Assembly (NCBI RefSeq): GCF_000981035.1
Contig: NZ_LAYJ01000112.1
Location: 273,927-337,926, forward strand
From: Christensenella hongkongensis
GTDB lineage: Bacteria > Bacillota > Clostridia > Christensenellales > Christensenellaceae
Length of the DNA stretch: 64,000 nucleotides
Direction: 5' to 3'
A model generated the notes under the pieces. The model was not told where the DNA came from, did no database searches, and saw nothing but the letters and a program-made list of their open reading frames with translations. Positions within the stretch are counted from its first letter, which is position 1. Every line of letters begins with the position of its first letter. This document shows positions 35,287 to 43,730 of the stretch, one piece after another. A program made the translations under genes and the position numbers.

Positions 35287-36048
35287 ATGAGAGTTGGAAG
35301 GGTAGAAACAAAAGAAGGAATATTTTATGCGGAATTTTCAGACGATACGGCGCGCCTGCTGGAAAAGGAACCGTTTGAAGAGATCGCAAGAACAGGGAAA
35401 AGCATTCCATTAAGCGAATGCAGGCTTCTTGCGCCAAGTACGCCCCGGGATATCATCGCGGTGGGCCTCAATTACAGAAAGCATGCGGAGGAGATCGATA
35501 TGGGCCTCAAACAGGAACCGCTTTTGTTTTCCAAGCTCTTAAGCTCGGTTTTGAATCCGGGTGAAACAATCGTAAAGCCAAAGGTGTCGCAGCGGCTGGA
35601 TTATGAGGCGGAGCTTGCGTTTGTGATTGGGAAAAAGTGCAGGAATATCAAAAAAGAGGATGCGGCAGACTATATTTTCGGGTATACCTGCCTGAACGAC
35701 GTGACGGCGCGCGACCTGCAGGAAACAGGCGGGCAATGGGAGCGCTGCAAGGGCTTTGACACATTCTGCCCCTTTGGTCCGTGGGTAGAGACAGAGCTCG
35801 ATCCGTCTGCCGTGCGCGTGCGCGCTGTACTCAACGGCAAAACCGTGCAGGATGGCAATACGAAGGATTTTATATTTGATGTTCCAACGCTCCTTGAATA
35901 TATCAGCGCTTTTAAAACGCTTTATCCGGGCGATGTAATCACAACGGGCACGCCGGGCGGCATCGGGCCGATGCAGCCGGGCGATGAGATTAAGATTGTG
36001 GTGGACGGCGTGGGAGAACTGGTAAACGCCATAGGCGCGGAGGCGTAA
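35287..36048 (+). CDS. Fumarylacetoacetate hydrolase-family protein
   Basis: This is a 253-residue FAH-fold enzyme. It has the N-terminal cap domain, then GLNYRKHAEEID and the metal-binding Glu residues in YEAELAFVIG. GYTCLNDVTARDLQ, KGFDTFCPFGPW and the C-terminal TGTPGGIGPMQPGD follow. Members hydrolyse or decarboxylate acylpyruvates, or dehydrate 2-keto-3-deoxy sugar acids. In this operon it could split a beta-diketo or 3-deoxy-2-oxo acid before the dehydrogenase complex acts. It is the last gene before a terminator. Confidence 0.9.
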   Translation: MRVGRVETKEGIFYAEFSDDTARLLEKEPFEEIARTGKSIPLSECRLLAPSTPRDIIAVGLNYRKHAEEIDMGLKQEPLLFSKLLSSVLNPGETIVKPKVSQRLDYEAELAFVIGKKCRNIKKEDAADYIFGYTCLNDVTARDLQETGGQWERCKGFDTFCPFGPWVETELDPSAVRVRAVLNGKTVQDGNTKDFIFDVPTLLEYISAFKTLYPGDVITTGTPGGIGPMQPGDEIKIVVDGVGELVNAIGAEA

Positions 36049-36113
36049 CAGGCGATTTCCACAGGCATTTTCAGCGGCGGTTTGCAGACGCATTATTGAA
36101 AACAGCGAACCAG

Positions 36114-36148
36114 AAACAGGCGTTTTTTGAAACAGCGCCTGTTTTTTT
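36114..36148 (+). terminator. Intrinsic terminator of the catabolic operon
   Basis: Stem AAACAGGCG/CGCCTGTTT with an A/T-rich loop and a long T-run. Confidence 0.85.
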
Positions 36149-36222
36149 ATGCAAATGTTTAAGTTCATGAAAAGCTGCTGATAAATAAGGCGGTTAATTT
36201 TCATGAAACAGGGGGAAAAGCT

Positions 36223-36945
36223 GTGATTTCCATTCAAAACGTATCCAAAAAATTTGGAAATGTATACGCGCTTAAAAATGTCAACCTGCAGATCGAGACA
36301 GGAGAAAAAATTGTGATTATCGGCCCGTCCGGCTCGGGGAAGAGTACGCTCATCCGGTCTATCAATGGCCTTGAGCATCCCACGGAAGGCACGATTGTTG
36401 TTGACGGAATCGACGTGACCGCCAAAAAAGTGGATACGCGCAAGCTCTATGCCGACGTTGCAATGGTATTTCAGGATTTCAACCTGTATCCGCATAAAAC
36501 CGTGCTTGAAAACGTGACGATCGCGCCCATCCACATCCAGCACGTACCAAAGAAAGAGGCGGAACGTACAGGCGCGGAATATCTCGAAAGAGTGGGATTG
36601 TGCGACAAAGTCGACCAGTACCCGACCAAGCTTTCAGGAGGGCAGAAGCAGCGTGTGGCGATTGCGCGCGCACTGAATATGCACCCGCAGATCATACTAT
36701 TTGACGAGCCGACCTCCGCGCTTGATCCGGAGATGATCCAGGAAGTGCTTGAGGTAATAAAAGACCTTGCAAAGAGTAAAATCACAATGGTGATCGTAAC
36801 GCATGAAATGGGCCTTGCCAGGGAAGCGGCAGACAGAGTCGTTTTTATGGAGGCAGGGGAGATCGTAGATACCGGCACGCCCAGGGAGCTGTTTGATGAA
36901 ACGAAAAATCCGCGTATCCAGGCTTTTTTGAGTAAGATACTGTAA
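36223..36945 (+). CDS. Polar amino acid ABC importer ATP-binding protein (GlnQ type)
   Basis: This 240-residue ATPase starts at GTG 36223, with GGGGGAAAAG upstream. It has Walker A GPSGSGKST, signature LSGGQKQRVAIARAL, Walker B IILFDEPTSALDPEM and the switch His in VTHEMG. The pattern IDVTAKKVDTRKLYADVAMVFQDFNLYPHKTVLENV is typical of GlnQ/GltL/ArtM-type importers. It is the first gene of a four-gene set with a binding lipoprotein and two permeases. Confidence 0.93.
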   Translation: MISIQNVSKKFGNVYALKNVNLQIETGEKIVIIGPSGSGKSTLIRSINGLEHPTEGTIVVDGIDVTAKKVDTRKLYADVAMVFQDFNLYPHKTVLENVTIAPIHIQHVPKKEAERTGAEYLERVGLCDKVDQYPTKLSGGQKQRVAIARALNMHPQIILFDEPTSALDPEMIQEVLEVIKDLAKSKITMVIVTHEMGLAREAADRVVFMEAGEIVDTGTPRELFDETKNPRIQAFLSKIL

Positions 36946-36960
36946 CGGGGCGAAGCTATT

Positions 36961-37707
36961 ATGAAGAAAATCATTGCCGTTTTATTGGGAATCATGTGCC
37001 TGTTTGCGTTTACTGCGTGTTCGCAGGAGAGCGATGTTTTTCGCGTGGGCGTTAAGATAGACGTACCGCGCTTTGGCTACCAAAGCCCGGAAACAGGGCA
37101 GATAGAAGGCTTTGAGGTGGATGTGGCAAAGGAGCTTGCAAAGGAAATTACCGGCTCTGAGGATAACCTGCGCCTTACGGGCGTAAACGTTACGACGCGC
37201 GGGGCAATGCTTGATAACGGTTCGCTTGACGCGGCGCTTTCCACCTTTACCATTACGGATTCACGGAAAAAGAGCTATCATTTCAGCCAGCCATATTATA
37301 CAGATCATATCGGTGTATTGGTGAAAAAGGATTCAGGAATCAAAAGTTTTAAGGATCTTGACGGGAAGACCATTGGAGTTGCACAAAGCGCGACTACCAA
37401 GGAAAAGCTGCAGGCCGCGGCAGACGAAGAGGGGATTACGCTCAAATTCAACGAATATGCGACGTATCCGGAAATCAAGATTGCCCTTGTGGCGGGCAGG
37501 ATAGACGCGTTTTCTGTGGACGAGTCTATATTGGCGGGATATGTGGATAGCACCACAGAGCTTTTGGACGAACAGTTCTCGCCGCAGGAATACGGCGTGG
37601 CGAGCGCTCTTGGCAACGACGAGCTCGCAGCCGAAATAGACCGCGTGATCGGCGAGATGAATGCCGACGGGCGCATGGCCGCCCTGCAACAGAAGTGGGG
37701 ACTATAG
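36961..37707 (+). CDS. Amino acid ABC importer substrate-binding lipoprotein
   Basis: This 248-residue protein has a lipoprotein signal (MKKIIAVLLGIMCLFAFTAC, Cys20) and an SBP_bac_3 fold. FRVGVKIDVPRFGYQSPETGQIEGFEVDVAKELAKEI is the usual N-lobe, and SQPYYTDHIGVLVKK marks the hinge region. Family members bind glutamate, glutamine, aspartate, cystine or basic amino acids. ARG-type ligand residues are not certain here. The C-terminus (MAALQQKWGL) looks complete, and is followed by an unusual 152-bp gap before the permease genes. Confidence 0.92.
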   Translation: MKKIIAVLLGIMCLFAFTACSQESDVFRVGVKIDVPRFGYQSPETGQIEGFEVDVAKELAKEITGSEDNLRLTGVNVTTRGAMLDNGSLDAALSTFTITDSRKKSYHFSQPYYTDHIGVLVKKDSGIKSFKDLDGKTIGVAQSATTKEKLQAAADEEGITLKFNEYATYPEIKIALVAGRIDAFSVDESILAGYVDSTTELLDEQFSPQEYGVASALGNDELAAEIDRVIGEMNADGRMAALQQKWGL

Positions 37708-37859
37708 GATGATAAACCGGCTGGAAATTATTTTGCGAAGCACGGGCGTGTGCAGGCAAAACAGTCATTACAAAGGCAAAGCGCGGGGGAAACGAAGGGC
37801 CCGCACGCGAAGCATCGAAGCCGCGTTGAGTAAAAAAATTTACGACTGGGGGTTATAGC
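37708..37859 (+). other. Atypical gap with a possible binding-protein remnant
   Basis: The gap holds an open frame (37709-37858) ending AALSKKIYDWGL, which resembles the C-terminus of another SBP_bac_3 protein. It overlaps the next ribosome site and has no convincing start. It may be the tail of a deleted or duplicated binding-protein gene. Confidence 0.35.
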
Positions 37860-38576
37860 ATGAACGACGTTTTTGCACCATTCAAATGGGAAGCGCTTTT
37901 TGAGCAGCGGGACGCGCTGCTGCAGGCTTTTTTGAATACGATCATTATTTCTGCGCTGGCCCTGGTAATCGCGCTTGCGCTTGGTTTTTTATTTGGGATG
38001 ATGTCTTATGCAAAGCATAAGGTACCGCGTGGCGTCAACCGCGTATATGTTGAAATTGTACAGAACATTCCCTTGCTGTTGCAGATATTCGTGCTGTATG
38101 CAGTGTTGCCCCTTTTTGGCCTTATGCTGGGGACATTCCTTATCGGCGTCGTGGGCATTGGGATTTATCATGGGGCATATATGTCGGAGGTTGTGAATTC
38201 AGGGCTTGCATCCGTACCGAAAGGACAGTTTGAGGCGGCAAAATCACAGGGGTTTACCTACTGGGAAACCATGCGTAATATTATATTGCCTCAGGCAATC
38301 CGTACGATGCTGCCACCGCTTGCCGTGCAGGCGGCAAATCTCATTAAAAACACATCTGTGCTCGCCCTGATCGCGGGCGGGGAACTGATGTATTTTTCCA
38401 ATTCATTTGCCTACAGCACGAGCTTTTACGGACCGGCCTACGTTGTGGCAGGCATATTGTATTTTATCCTGTGCTTCCCGATTTCACGGCTCGCCAAACG
38501 GCTGGAAGAAAAGAAACGCAAAGACGTTAAACTGGAAGAGGAGGAACGTACATGTCAGTATTATTTACATGGATAA
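37860..38576 (+). CDS. Amino acid ABC importer permease 1 (HisM/GlnP type)
   Basis: This is a 238-residue permease with about five membrane segments. It has the EAA loop GLASVPKGQFEAAKSQGFTYWETMRNIILPQAIRTMLPP, diagnostic of the HisM/GlnP/GltJ group. The N-terminal segment LLQAFLNTIIISALALVIALALG is typical as well. It overlaps the second permease by 25 bp, so the two are translationally coupled and should form the heterodimeric channel with the upstream ATPase. Confidence 0.92.
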   Translation: MNDVFAPFKWEALFEQRDALLQAFLNTIIISALALVIALALGFLFGMMSYAKHKVPRGVNRVYVEIVQNIPLLLQIFVLYAVLPLFGLMLGTFLIGVVGIGIYHGAYMSEVVNSGLASVPKGQFEAAKSQGFTYWETMRNIILPQAIRTMLPPLAVQAANLIKNTSVLALIAGGELMYFSNSFAYSTSFYGPAYVVAGILYFILCFPISRLAKRLEEKKRKDVKLEEEERTCQYYLHG

Positions 38577-39211
38577 ATATCCGTTTCCTTCTTCAGGGGC
38601 TGCTTACCACCCTGGTCATTTCCGCTATTTCAATCGCGCTCGCCATTGTACTTGGCATGGTGATTGCGATTGGGAGAAATTCGAAAAACAAAGTGCTGAA
38701 AAACATTGCGGGCGTTTATATCGAAATTTTTAAAAATACTCCGCTGCTGCTTTGGATTATGCTGATTTTTTTTGTGGCGCGCATCCCGCCGATGGGTTCC
38801 GCGATCCTGGCCTTCACGCTGTTTACTGCCGCCGGACTTGCAGAAATACTGCGCGGGGGAATCAATGCAATTCCAAACGGGCAGTGGGAGGCCGCGCAAT
38901 CCCAGGGGTTTTCCAAGGCAGGCGCGTATTTTTACATCATCATCCCCCAGGCGGTGCGCAGCATGATTCCCGCACTGCTGTCCCAGATGGTGACCACCAT
39001 CAAGGATACGTCCTACCTGTGGGGAGCTATGGCCATCCAGGAGCTGATGGGGCGCGGAATGATACTGATGAACCAGTATAATTCCACCACGCAGATTTTT
39101 GCGATATTCGGTGTGATGGCGCTCTTATATTTTGCGGTCTGCTTCACGCTGTCGCAAATTGTGCGGAAATACCAGAAAAGATACAGGACAACCTCCATAT
39201 TGTACGATTGA
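38552..39211 (+). CDS. Amino acid ABC importer permease 2 (HisQ/GlnP type)
   Basis: This is a 219-residue permease with LLQGLLTTLVISAISIALAIVLGM and the EAA loop GINAIPNGQWEAAQSQGFSKAGAYFYIIIPQAVRSMIPA. The ATG at 38552 lies inside the end of permease 1 and follows GGAAGAGGAGG. It is the last gene of the importer operon. The downstream region holds a possible hairpin, not a clear terminator. Confidence 0.92.
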   Translation: MSVLFTWINIRFLLQGLLTTLVISAISIALAIVLGMVIAIGRNSKNKVLKNIAGVYIEIFKNTPLLLWIMLIFFVARIPPMGSAILAFTLFTAAGLAEILRGGINAIPNGQWEAAQSQGFSKAGAYFYIIIPQAVRSMIPALLSQMVTTIKDTSYLWGAMAIQELMGRGMILMNQYNSTTQIFAIFGVMALLYFAVCFTLSQIVRKYQKRYRTTSILYD

Positions 39212-39549
39212 GGCAATGGAAGAAAAATTAAAATCTTTCTTTAATCTTCATCTTCCATTCATAATACGTTCACATATGTGGTTTATACTAAAAACAATCA
39301 AACGAAGGGAGGCGCTGCGATGCTTGCATAGAACAAACTGCCAGATAAACAAAATTGATAAACTATTAAATCAAAAAATAAAATTTACATATGATCTTGG
39401 TGATTAATTACTGTCATTCCGCCGAAGCTTTGCCTAACGTAAGGGAGCCTTCGCCTAACACCATGATTTTACATACGGGGGCTTTTTTCAAAAAGCAAAT
39501 GCCTATCGGCGGAAACGACAGACAAGCAATTATTTATAATTGACAAAAG
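39212..39549. other. Intergenic region after the amino acid importer
   Basis: No gene is supported. A long imperfect stem-loop begins just after the permease stop (AATGGAAGA 39215-39223 with TCTTCCATT 39251-39259), with no T-run. Further on are two near-copies of GCCTAAC and a GGGGGC/T-rich stretch near 39478-39500 that lacks clear function. Confidence 0.35.
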
Positions 39550-39579
39550 AAAACCGTTGCACTGCTGCAACGGTTTTTT
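39550..39579 (-). terminator. Bidirectional intrinsic terminator after the nitroreductase gene
   Basis: AAAACCGTTGCA/TGCAACGGTTTT with loop CTGC, and A- and T-runs on the two strands. Confidence 0.88.
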
Positions 39580-39580
39580 A

Positions 39581-40177
39581 TTATTCGTAAAATCGTACGA
39601 TTTCGTCCAGGGGTTTAAAGGAACGGGGGGCGGGCTCTTCAGCAGCCTTACCAAACGGCATCTGCGCGATCATAAGCCATTCGTCCGGTATGTCCCAGCG
39701 TTTTGCAACGGCGTCGTCTACCAGGGGATTATAATGCTGGAGCGATGCGGCGATATCGTTTGCATACAGCTCAAGCCATACGGCATATTGGAAAATTGCA
39801 TTGTTTTGCTGCGCCCAGTGGTCGAACTTATCCGCATACAATGGGAAATTTTCCTTCATTTGCTCCACAAGGTCCATATCCTCGTAAAAAAGGAGGGTGC
39901 CGTTGCCGCTGCGAAAGCCGTCGAGCTTTTTCTCCGTCCGCGCAAACCCGTCCGGCGGCGTTACCTTGCGTAATTCATCCCGCGTGATATCCCAAAATTG
40001 ATCGCTTTCGCCATCAAACAATACGACGACTCTGCTGCCCTGCATGTTGTAGGAATTGGGGGCATGGCGGGCTACCTTCAAAATCTCTTCAATCTTTTTC
40101 CTGCCGATATGCTCGCCCTTTTCGAGCGTGCGAATCGACCGGCGCCCTTCAATCGCTTCTTCCAGTTTCATTTTCAT
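39581..40177 (-). CDS. Nitroreductase-family protein
   Basis: This is a 198-residue FMN protein. The N-terminal LEEAIEGRRSIRTLEKGEHIGRKKIEEILKVARHAPNSYNMQGSRVVVLF has the RRSIR FMN-binding start and the second FMN segment. The C-terminal block MAQMPFGKAAEEPAPRSFKPLDEIVRFYE matches nitroreductases of the HBN1-like type. The start at 40177 uses the GAGGAG inside the preceding gene's end. Such enzymes reduce nitro or enone groups with NAD(P)H. It is co-transcribed with the cysteine-rich protein upstream. Confidence 0.88.
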   Translation of the reverse strand: MKMKLEEAIEGRRSIRTLEKGEHIGRKKIEEILKVARHAPNSYNMQGSRVVVLFDGESDQFWDITRDELRKVTPPDGFARTEKKLDGFRSGNGTLLFYEDMDLVEQMKENFPLYADKFDHWAQQNNAIFQYAVWLELYANDIAASLQHYNPLVDDAVAKRWDIPDEWLMIAQMPFGKAAEEPAPRSFKPLDEIVRFYE

Positions 40178-40181
40178 ATGA

Positions 40182-40460
40182 TTACTCCTCGTATACTGCG
40201 TCCTCGCCAATTTCCTTCCAGGCACGGCACTGCCCGATCCTCAGGCCGCCGTCGCCATAGTCTTTATCCTTGGCAAATTTCACCAGTTTTTTGCAGGGAA
40301 AACCGTTGCACAAACCACAGTGCGCGAGTTTTTTGTCCTCGCAGCAGCTTTTGATGGGGCAGCGGCTTGCCCATACGGGCTTTTCACGGCTTACGCAGCC
40401 GCCGCATTTTTCAAAATAACCGCAGTTTGAACATAGTCTTCCACATCTGGCTTCTATCAT
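40182..40460 (-). CDS. DUF3795-like cysteine-rich protein
   Basis: This is a 92-residue protein with eleven cysteines in a pattern CGRLCSNCGYFEKCGGC..CPIKSCCEDKKLAHCGLCNGFPCKKL. It matches the DUF3795 group, which is proposed to bind zinc or Fe-S. It begins an apparent two-gene unit with the nitroreductase, whose start lies 4 bp after this stop. That linkage is frequent in anaerobes and may reflect redox-linked function. A second DUF3795-like protein occurs at 61438-61833. Confidence 0.8.
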   Translation of the reverse strand: MIEARCGRLCSNCGYFEKCGGCVSREKPVWASRCPIKSCCEDKKLAHCGLCNGFPCKKLVKFAKDKDYGDGGLRIGQCRAWKEIGEDAVYEE

Positions 40461-40484
40461 ATTTATAACCTCACTGTTTCCTTT

Positions 40485-41210
40485 TTAAATCAATTCTTTT
40501 TGGCCTTTTTCATATAACACCGCTGCCGGCGGTAAATCGTAGCGCGCAAGCGTACGGAGCGTGCTTTCTTTATAACCGTGCGTGTCCTTTTCCGCATAAG
40601 GGAGATGGTATACGATCATTCGCTTTGGCATCACGACCTCATGGATTATTTTCCTGCCGCGCGCAAGCGTTACATAAGGAAAATTGAAAAATGCAAGATC
40701 GATTGTGCCCGCGCCGGTTAGCGCGCAGATTGCGTCCGCGTCAAAGCCACTGTCGCCAAGTACGGACATGCGCGTGCCGTCAATGGTAAAAACATACCCG
40801 TAATTGGTCACGTCTTCGTATTCAAGCCCGTCATGTGTCAGCTGGCGCGCCTGGATGCCGATACCGTGAAGGGAAAACTCCTCACATTCGTCCCTGAGAA
40901 TACAGACGTTTTCCATGCCCTCAAAATCAGAGATGGGGGAGACCATTTGCGCATCCGGGTGGTTTCGCAGGAACTCCTGCGTCCATTCGCGGCTGTAGTG
41001 GTCAGGATGGTCGTGTGTGTACACCAGCAGGTCGATCTGTGCAAACTCGTCTTTGCCATGCGCAATGTCGAACAGCAGATCGTCCGGCACGCTGGAAAAA
41101 TATTGCGTATAACGGTTGTGCATTGCATCCACCAATATTTTTTTGCCATGGTATTGTATCAAGACACCCGCGTTTGCGGTCAGTATTACAAAATCTTTAT
41201 TGCTGTCCAT
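40485..41210 (-). CDS. MBL-fold metallo-hydrolase
   Basis: This 241-residue metallo-beta-lactamase-fold protein has the full HxHxDH motif (VYTHDHPDHYSRE), the third-metal-ligand region LTHDG, an Asp in LGDSGFDADAI and the late His in IVYHLPYAEKD. It belongs to the UlaG-like group in overall pattern (FVILTANAGVLIQYHGKKILVDA). Substrates range from lactones to nucleotides and cannot be fixed. It lies between Lnt and DUF3795 genes on the same strand but with 24- to 47-bp gaps. Confidence 0.85.
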   Translation of the reverse strand: MDSNKDFVILTANAGVLIQYHGKKILVDAMHNRYTQYFSSVPDDLLFDIAHGKDEFAQIDLLVYTHDHPDHYSREWTQEFLRNHPDAQMVSPISDFEGMENVCILRDECEEFSLHGIGIQARQLTHDGLEYEDVTNYGYVFTIDGTRMSVLGDSGFDADAICALTGAGTIDLAFFNFPYVTLARGRKIIHEVVMPKRMIVYHLPYAEKDTHGYKESTLRTLARYDLPPAAVLYEKGQKELI

Positions 41211-41257
41211 TCAAAACCTCGCTTAATATTATAGTATAGTGCAAACAGGCTGTATTT

Positions 41258-42718
41258 TCAAATCCGTTTTTTACGAAAGAGGATTATCAGCGCAAGTATA
41301 CCGCCGCCGTAAATCACAATCCATAGCTCTCCCCATATTGTGTATGGAGTCAGCGCGGAACGAAATTCAATTTCGCCTGTCAAAACGCCTTCTTCATCTG
41401 CAGGCAGCCCGGCAGACGCCTGACCATAAAGATCAACAAGCGCGGTAATGCCATTGTTACCGGCCTGTATAAGCCATCTGCGCGTTTCCTGTGCGCGCAG
41501 CGTGGATGCGGCAAAATGCCTGCGCAAAGGGATCTGCGAGGTAAACCAGGAGTCGTTGGTTGCAACGAAAAGAAGACCGGCTCCCTCCCGTACCGTTTCT
41601 GCGGTAATCGATGGAAAAAGGCTTTCAAAGCAAATCACTGCGCCCACGGTTCCATACGCCGTATCAAAAAGCCCGCGCTGCGAACCGGTCTCAAATGTAA
41701 ATTCGTTTTCAAAGCCGTTCTCAAAAAAAGGAACAAGGTGCTGTTTGTTATAAACGCCGCCGATTTGCCCGGAGGGATCGACCATAAAAACGGAGTTGCG
41801 CAGCTTATAGCCGTGCAATCCGTATACTCCTGTGAAAAGGTAGCCGCCGCTTTCCCTCGTGACTGCGGCAAAACGCTCCTGCAGCTGTTCGTCCTCAGCA
41901 AGGGAACCGTAGACCGTGTTTTCAGGCAGGAAGATGAGCTGAGGCTTTTCCTGGGCCGCGGTAAGCGCCATCGTAGCAGCTTTTTCAAAACGCCCCTCTC
42001 CCTCGTTTTGCGTGAAAGGGACGTTGAATTGTACCGCGGCGACGCTTACCGGCTGCTCCGGATTTTTCCCGCCGGAGAGTATAATCATGCCCAGCGTTGC
42101 GTTCAAAAAGAAAACAAGCGCAGCCGCGCCCGCAAACCGGGCCGTTTTGCCTGCCTTTTTTTTGAGCAGTACGCTTTGCGCGAGCAATACGTTCACAAGA
42201 ACGATGAGCATACCGATGAAGATCACGCCAAAAATGGACGAAGACTGCGTTACAGGTAAAAGCTGCCATTGCGTGAGGCCGAGGCGGATGCAGGGCAAAC
42301 CGAGTACGCCCGCTCCAAGCAGCCATTCCGCACCTGCCCAAAGCACCGAAACAAGCGGGGCGCGCAGGAAATCAGGGCATCGCACGCGTACGCCAATGGT
42401 GAGGACAGCGGTAAAGACCGCGCCGTGAAGAAACGACAGCGCAATCCATCCCAAAAAGAGTATGGGGCCGGAAGACGCGCCTGTACGCGACGTGATGTCC
42501 AGCGAAAAAATCTGTACATAATACAGAAGGCAAAGCGCAAACGAAAATGCAGAGGTTCTTAATATCGTTTGACGCAAGGTTTTTTCCCCGCGCAGGAATA
42601 CAAAAAATGCCGGCGCAAGCGCAACCCAAATAAAAGGCGCAACCGCCGTAATGTCAAAACACAGCGCGCAGAAAACTCCGCACGCTGCGCATATTAAAAT
42701 CCATTTTAACTGTTTCAT
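41258..42718 (-). CDS. lnt: Apolipoprotein N-acyltransferase
   Basis: This is a 486-residue membrane enzyme. Seven or so N-terminal membrane segments (residues 1-210) precede a nitrilase-like domain with Glu (FLPENTVYG), Lys (YNKQHLVPF) and Cys (VICFESLFP) of the catalytic triad. WFTSQIPLRRHFAASTLRAQETRRWLIQAGNNGITA, typical of Lnt, follows. The last residues are a final membrane helix. It adds the third acyl chain to lipoprotein N-termini. The start at 42718 is chosen over a TTG at 42760 inside the preceding gene. Lnt is unusual in Bacillota. Confidence 0.88.
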   Translation of the reverse strand: MKQLKWILICAACGVFCALCFDITAVAPFIWVALAPAFFVFLRGEKTLRQTILRTSAFSFALCLLYYVQIFSLDITSRTGASSGPILFLGWIALSFLHGAVFTAVLTIGVRVRCPDFLRAPLVSVLWAGAEWLLGAGVLGLPCIRLGLTQWQLLPVTQSSSIFGVIFIGMLIVLVNVLLAQSVLLKKKAGKTARFAGAAALVFFLNATLGMIILSGGKNPEQPVSVAAVQFNVPFTQNEGEGRFEKAATMALTAAQEKPQLIFLPENTVYGSLAEDEQLQERFAAVTRESGGYLFTGVYGLHGYKLRNSVFMVDPSGQIGGVYNKQHLVPFFENGFENEFTFETGSQRGLFDTAYGTVGAVICFESLFPSITAETVREGAGLLFVATNDSWFTSQIPLRRHFAASTLRAQETRRWLIQAGNNGITALVDLYGQASAGLPADEEGVLTGEIEFRSALTPYTIWGELWIVIYGGGILALIILFRKKRI

Positions 42719-42737
42719 GCTTTCATGAGGCCGTTTT

Positions 42738-43526
42738 TTATTCCGGCACAATCTCTCCAACGCCGTTCAGTACATAATTGGGACGGTAAGGGAACTCTTC
42801 AAGCGTACTCATAGTGCTCACGCCGGACAATACCAGAACCGTATCGAGCCCGGATTCAATACCCGCTACCATATCCGTATCCATACGGTCGCCAATGATT
42901 GCCGATTCCTGCGCGTGCAGCCCGAGCATCTTTAGCCCTGTGCGCATCATCAACGGATTTGGCTTGCCGATAAAGTACGCCTTTTTTCCCGTGGCAACTT
43001 CGATTGGGGAAATCATTGCGCCGCAAGCCGGAAAAATACCGTTCTCGCCCGGGCCTGTAAGATCCGGATTGGTACCAATCAGCTTTGCGCCGCGCAGCAC
43101 AAGCTGCACTGCACGCGAGATGTTATTGAAATTGTAGTTATGCGTTTCACCCACCACAACATATTCCGGATCCACGTCGTTGATCGTCATTCCCGCCTCA
43201 TAAAGCGCGTTGGTAAGGCCTGCATCTCCAATTACGTATACACTGTTTTTCTTGGATTGTTTTTTCAGGAATTTGGCTGTTGCAAGCGCGCTGGTATAAA
43301 AATGGCTTTCGTCGATTTCAAGCCCCATACGCTCGAGCTTCTGCTGCAGCTCGCGGGGAGAACGCTCGCTCGAATTGGTTAAAAACAAAAATGGTTTTTT
43401 TTCAGCGTACAGCCAGTTCACAAATTCCTTCACACCGGGAAGAAGCTTGTTACCGTGGTAGATTACACCGTCCATATCGCATATAAATCCTTTTTTTGCA
43501 CGTAATTCCGTTAATGTAGCCATCAT
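42738..43526 (-). CDS. HAD-IIA family phosphatase (NagD/AraL type)
   Basis: This is a 262-residue hydrolase. Motif I FICDMDGVIYHG supplies the nucleophile Asp and acid/base Asp. Motif II is in LTNSSERS, motif III lysine in IGKPNPLMM and motif IV in IGDRMDTDMVAG. The cap is class IIA. The sequence pattern LGLHAQESAIIGDRMDTDMVAGIESGLDTVLVLSGV is standard for NagD. It dephosphorylates sugar phosphates or nucleotides of broad range. It comes first in the minus-strand run that includes lnt. Confidence 0.92.
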   Translation of the reverse strand: MMATLTELRAKKGFICDMDGVIYHGNKLLPGVKEFVNWLYAEKKPFLFLTNSSERSPRELQQKLERMGLEIDESHFYTSALATAKFLKKQSKKNSVYVIGDAGLTNALYEAGMTINDVDPEYVVVGETHNYNFNNISRAVQLVLRGAKLIGTNPDLTGPGENGIFPACGAMISPIEVATGKKAYFIGKPNPLMMRTGLKMLGLHAQESAIIGDRMDTDMVAGIESGLDTVLVLSGVSTMSTLEEFPYRPNYVLNGVGEIVPE

Positions 43527-43646
43527 TTTCTCCTTTTATTCCATAAGCATCCGCCGGCTGTATGGAAAACACAGCCTGAGGGTTTGCCGATACTCTTATT
43601 ATAAAGGCTCCGCGCCGCAAAGAAAAGCCTTGATTTGCTTATTCTA

Positions 43647-43701
43647 TAAACCGTCCGCCGTGCCGATTGACGGTTTACTTATTTTCAAATTGTATTATAA
43701 T
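43647..43701 (+). promoter_or_regulatory. Promoter with inverted repeat upstream of the phasin-like gene
   Basis: TTTACT (43674-43679), a 16-bp spacer and TATAAT (43696-43701). A 9-bp inverted repeat TAAACCGTC/GACGGTTTA (43647-43655, 43669-43677) overlaps the -35 and could be an operator. Confidence 0.5.
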
Positions 43702-43730
43702 AAGATTAAAAGATAAAGGAGGCATTTGAT

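Noticed and set aside
26655..36048. Classical myo-inositol or ascorbate degradation operon
   Set aside because: Some families (TIM-barrel epimerase, UlaG-like, SDR) fit, but IolB, IolC, IolD and Ula enzymes are missing and the dehydrogenase complex is not part of these routes.
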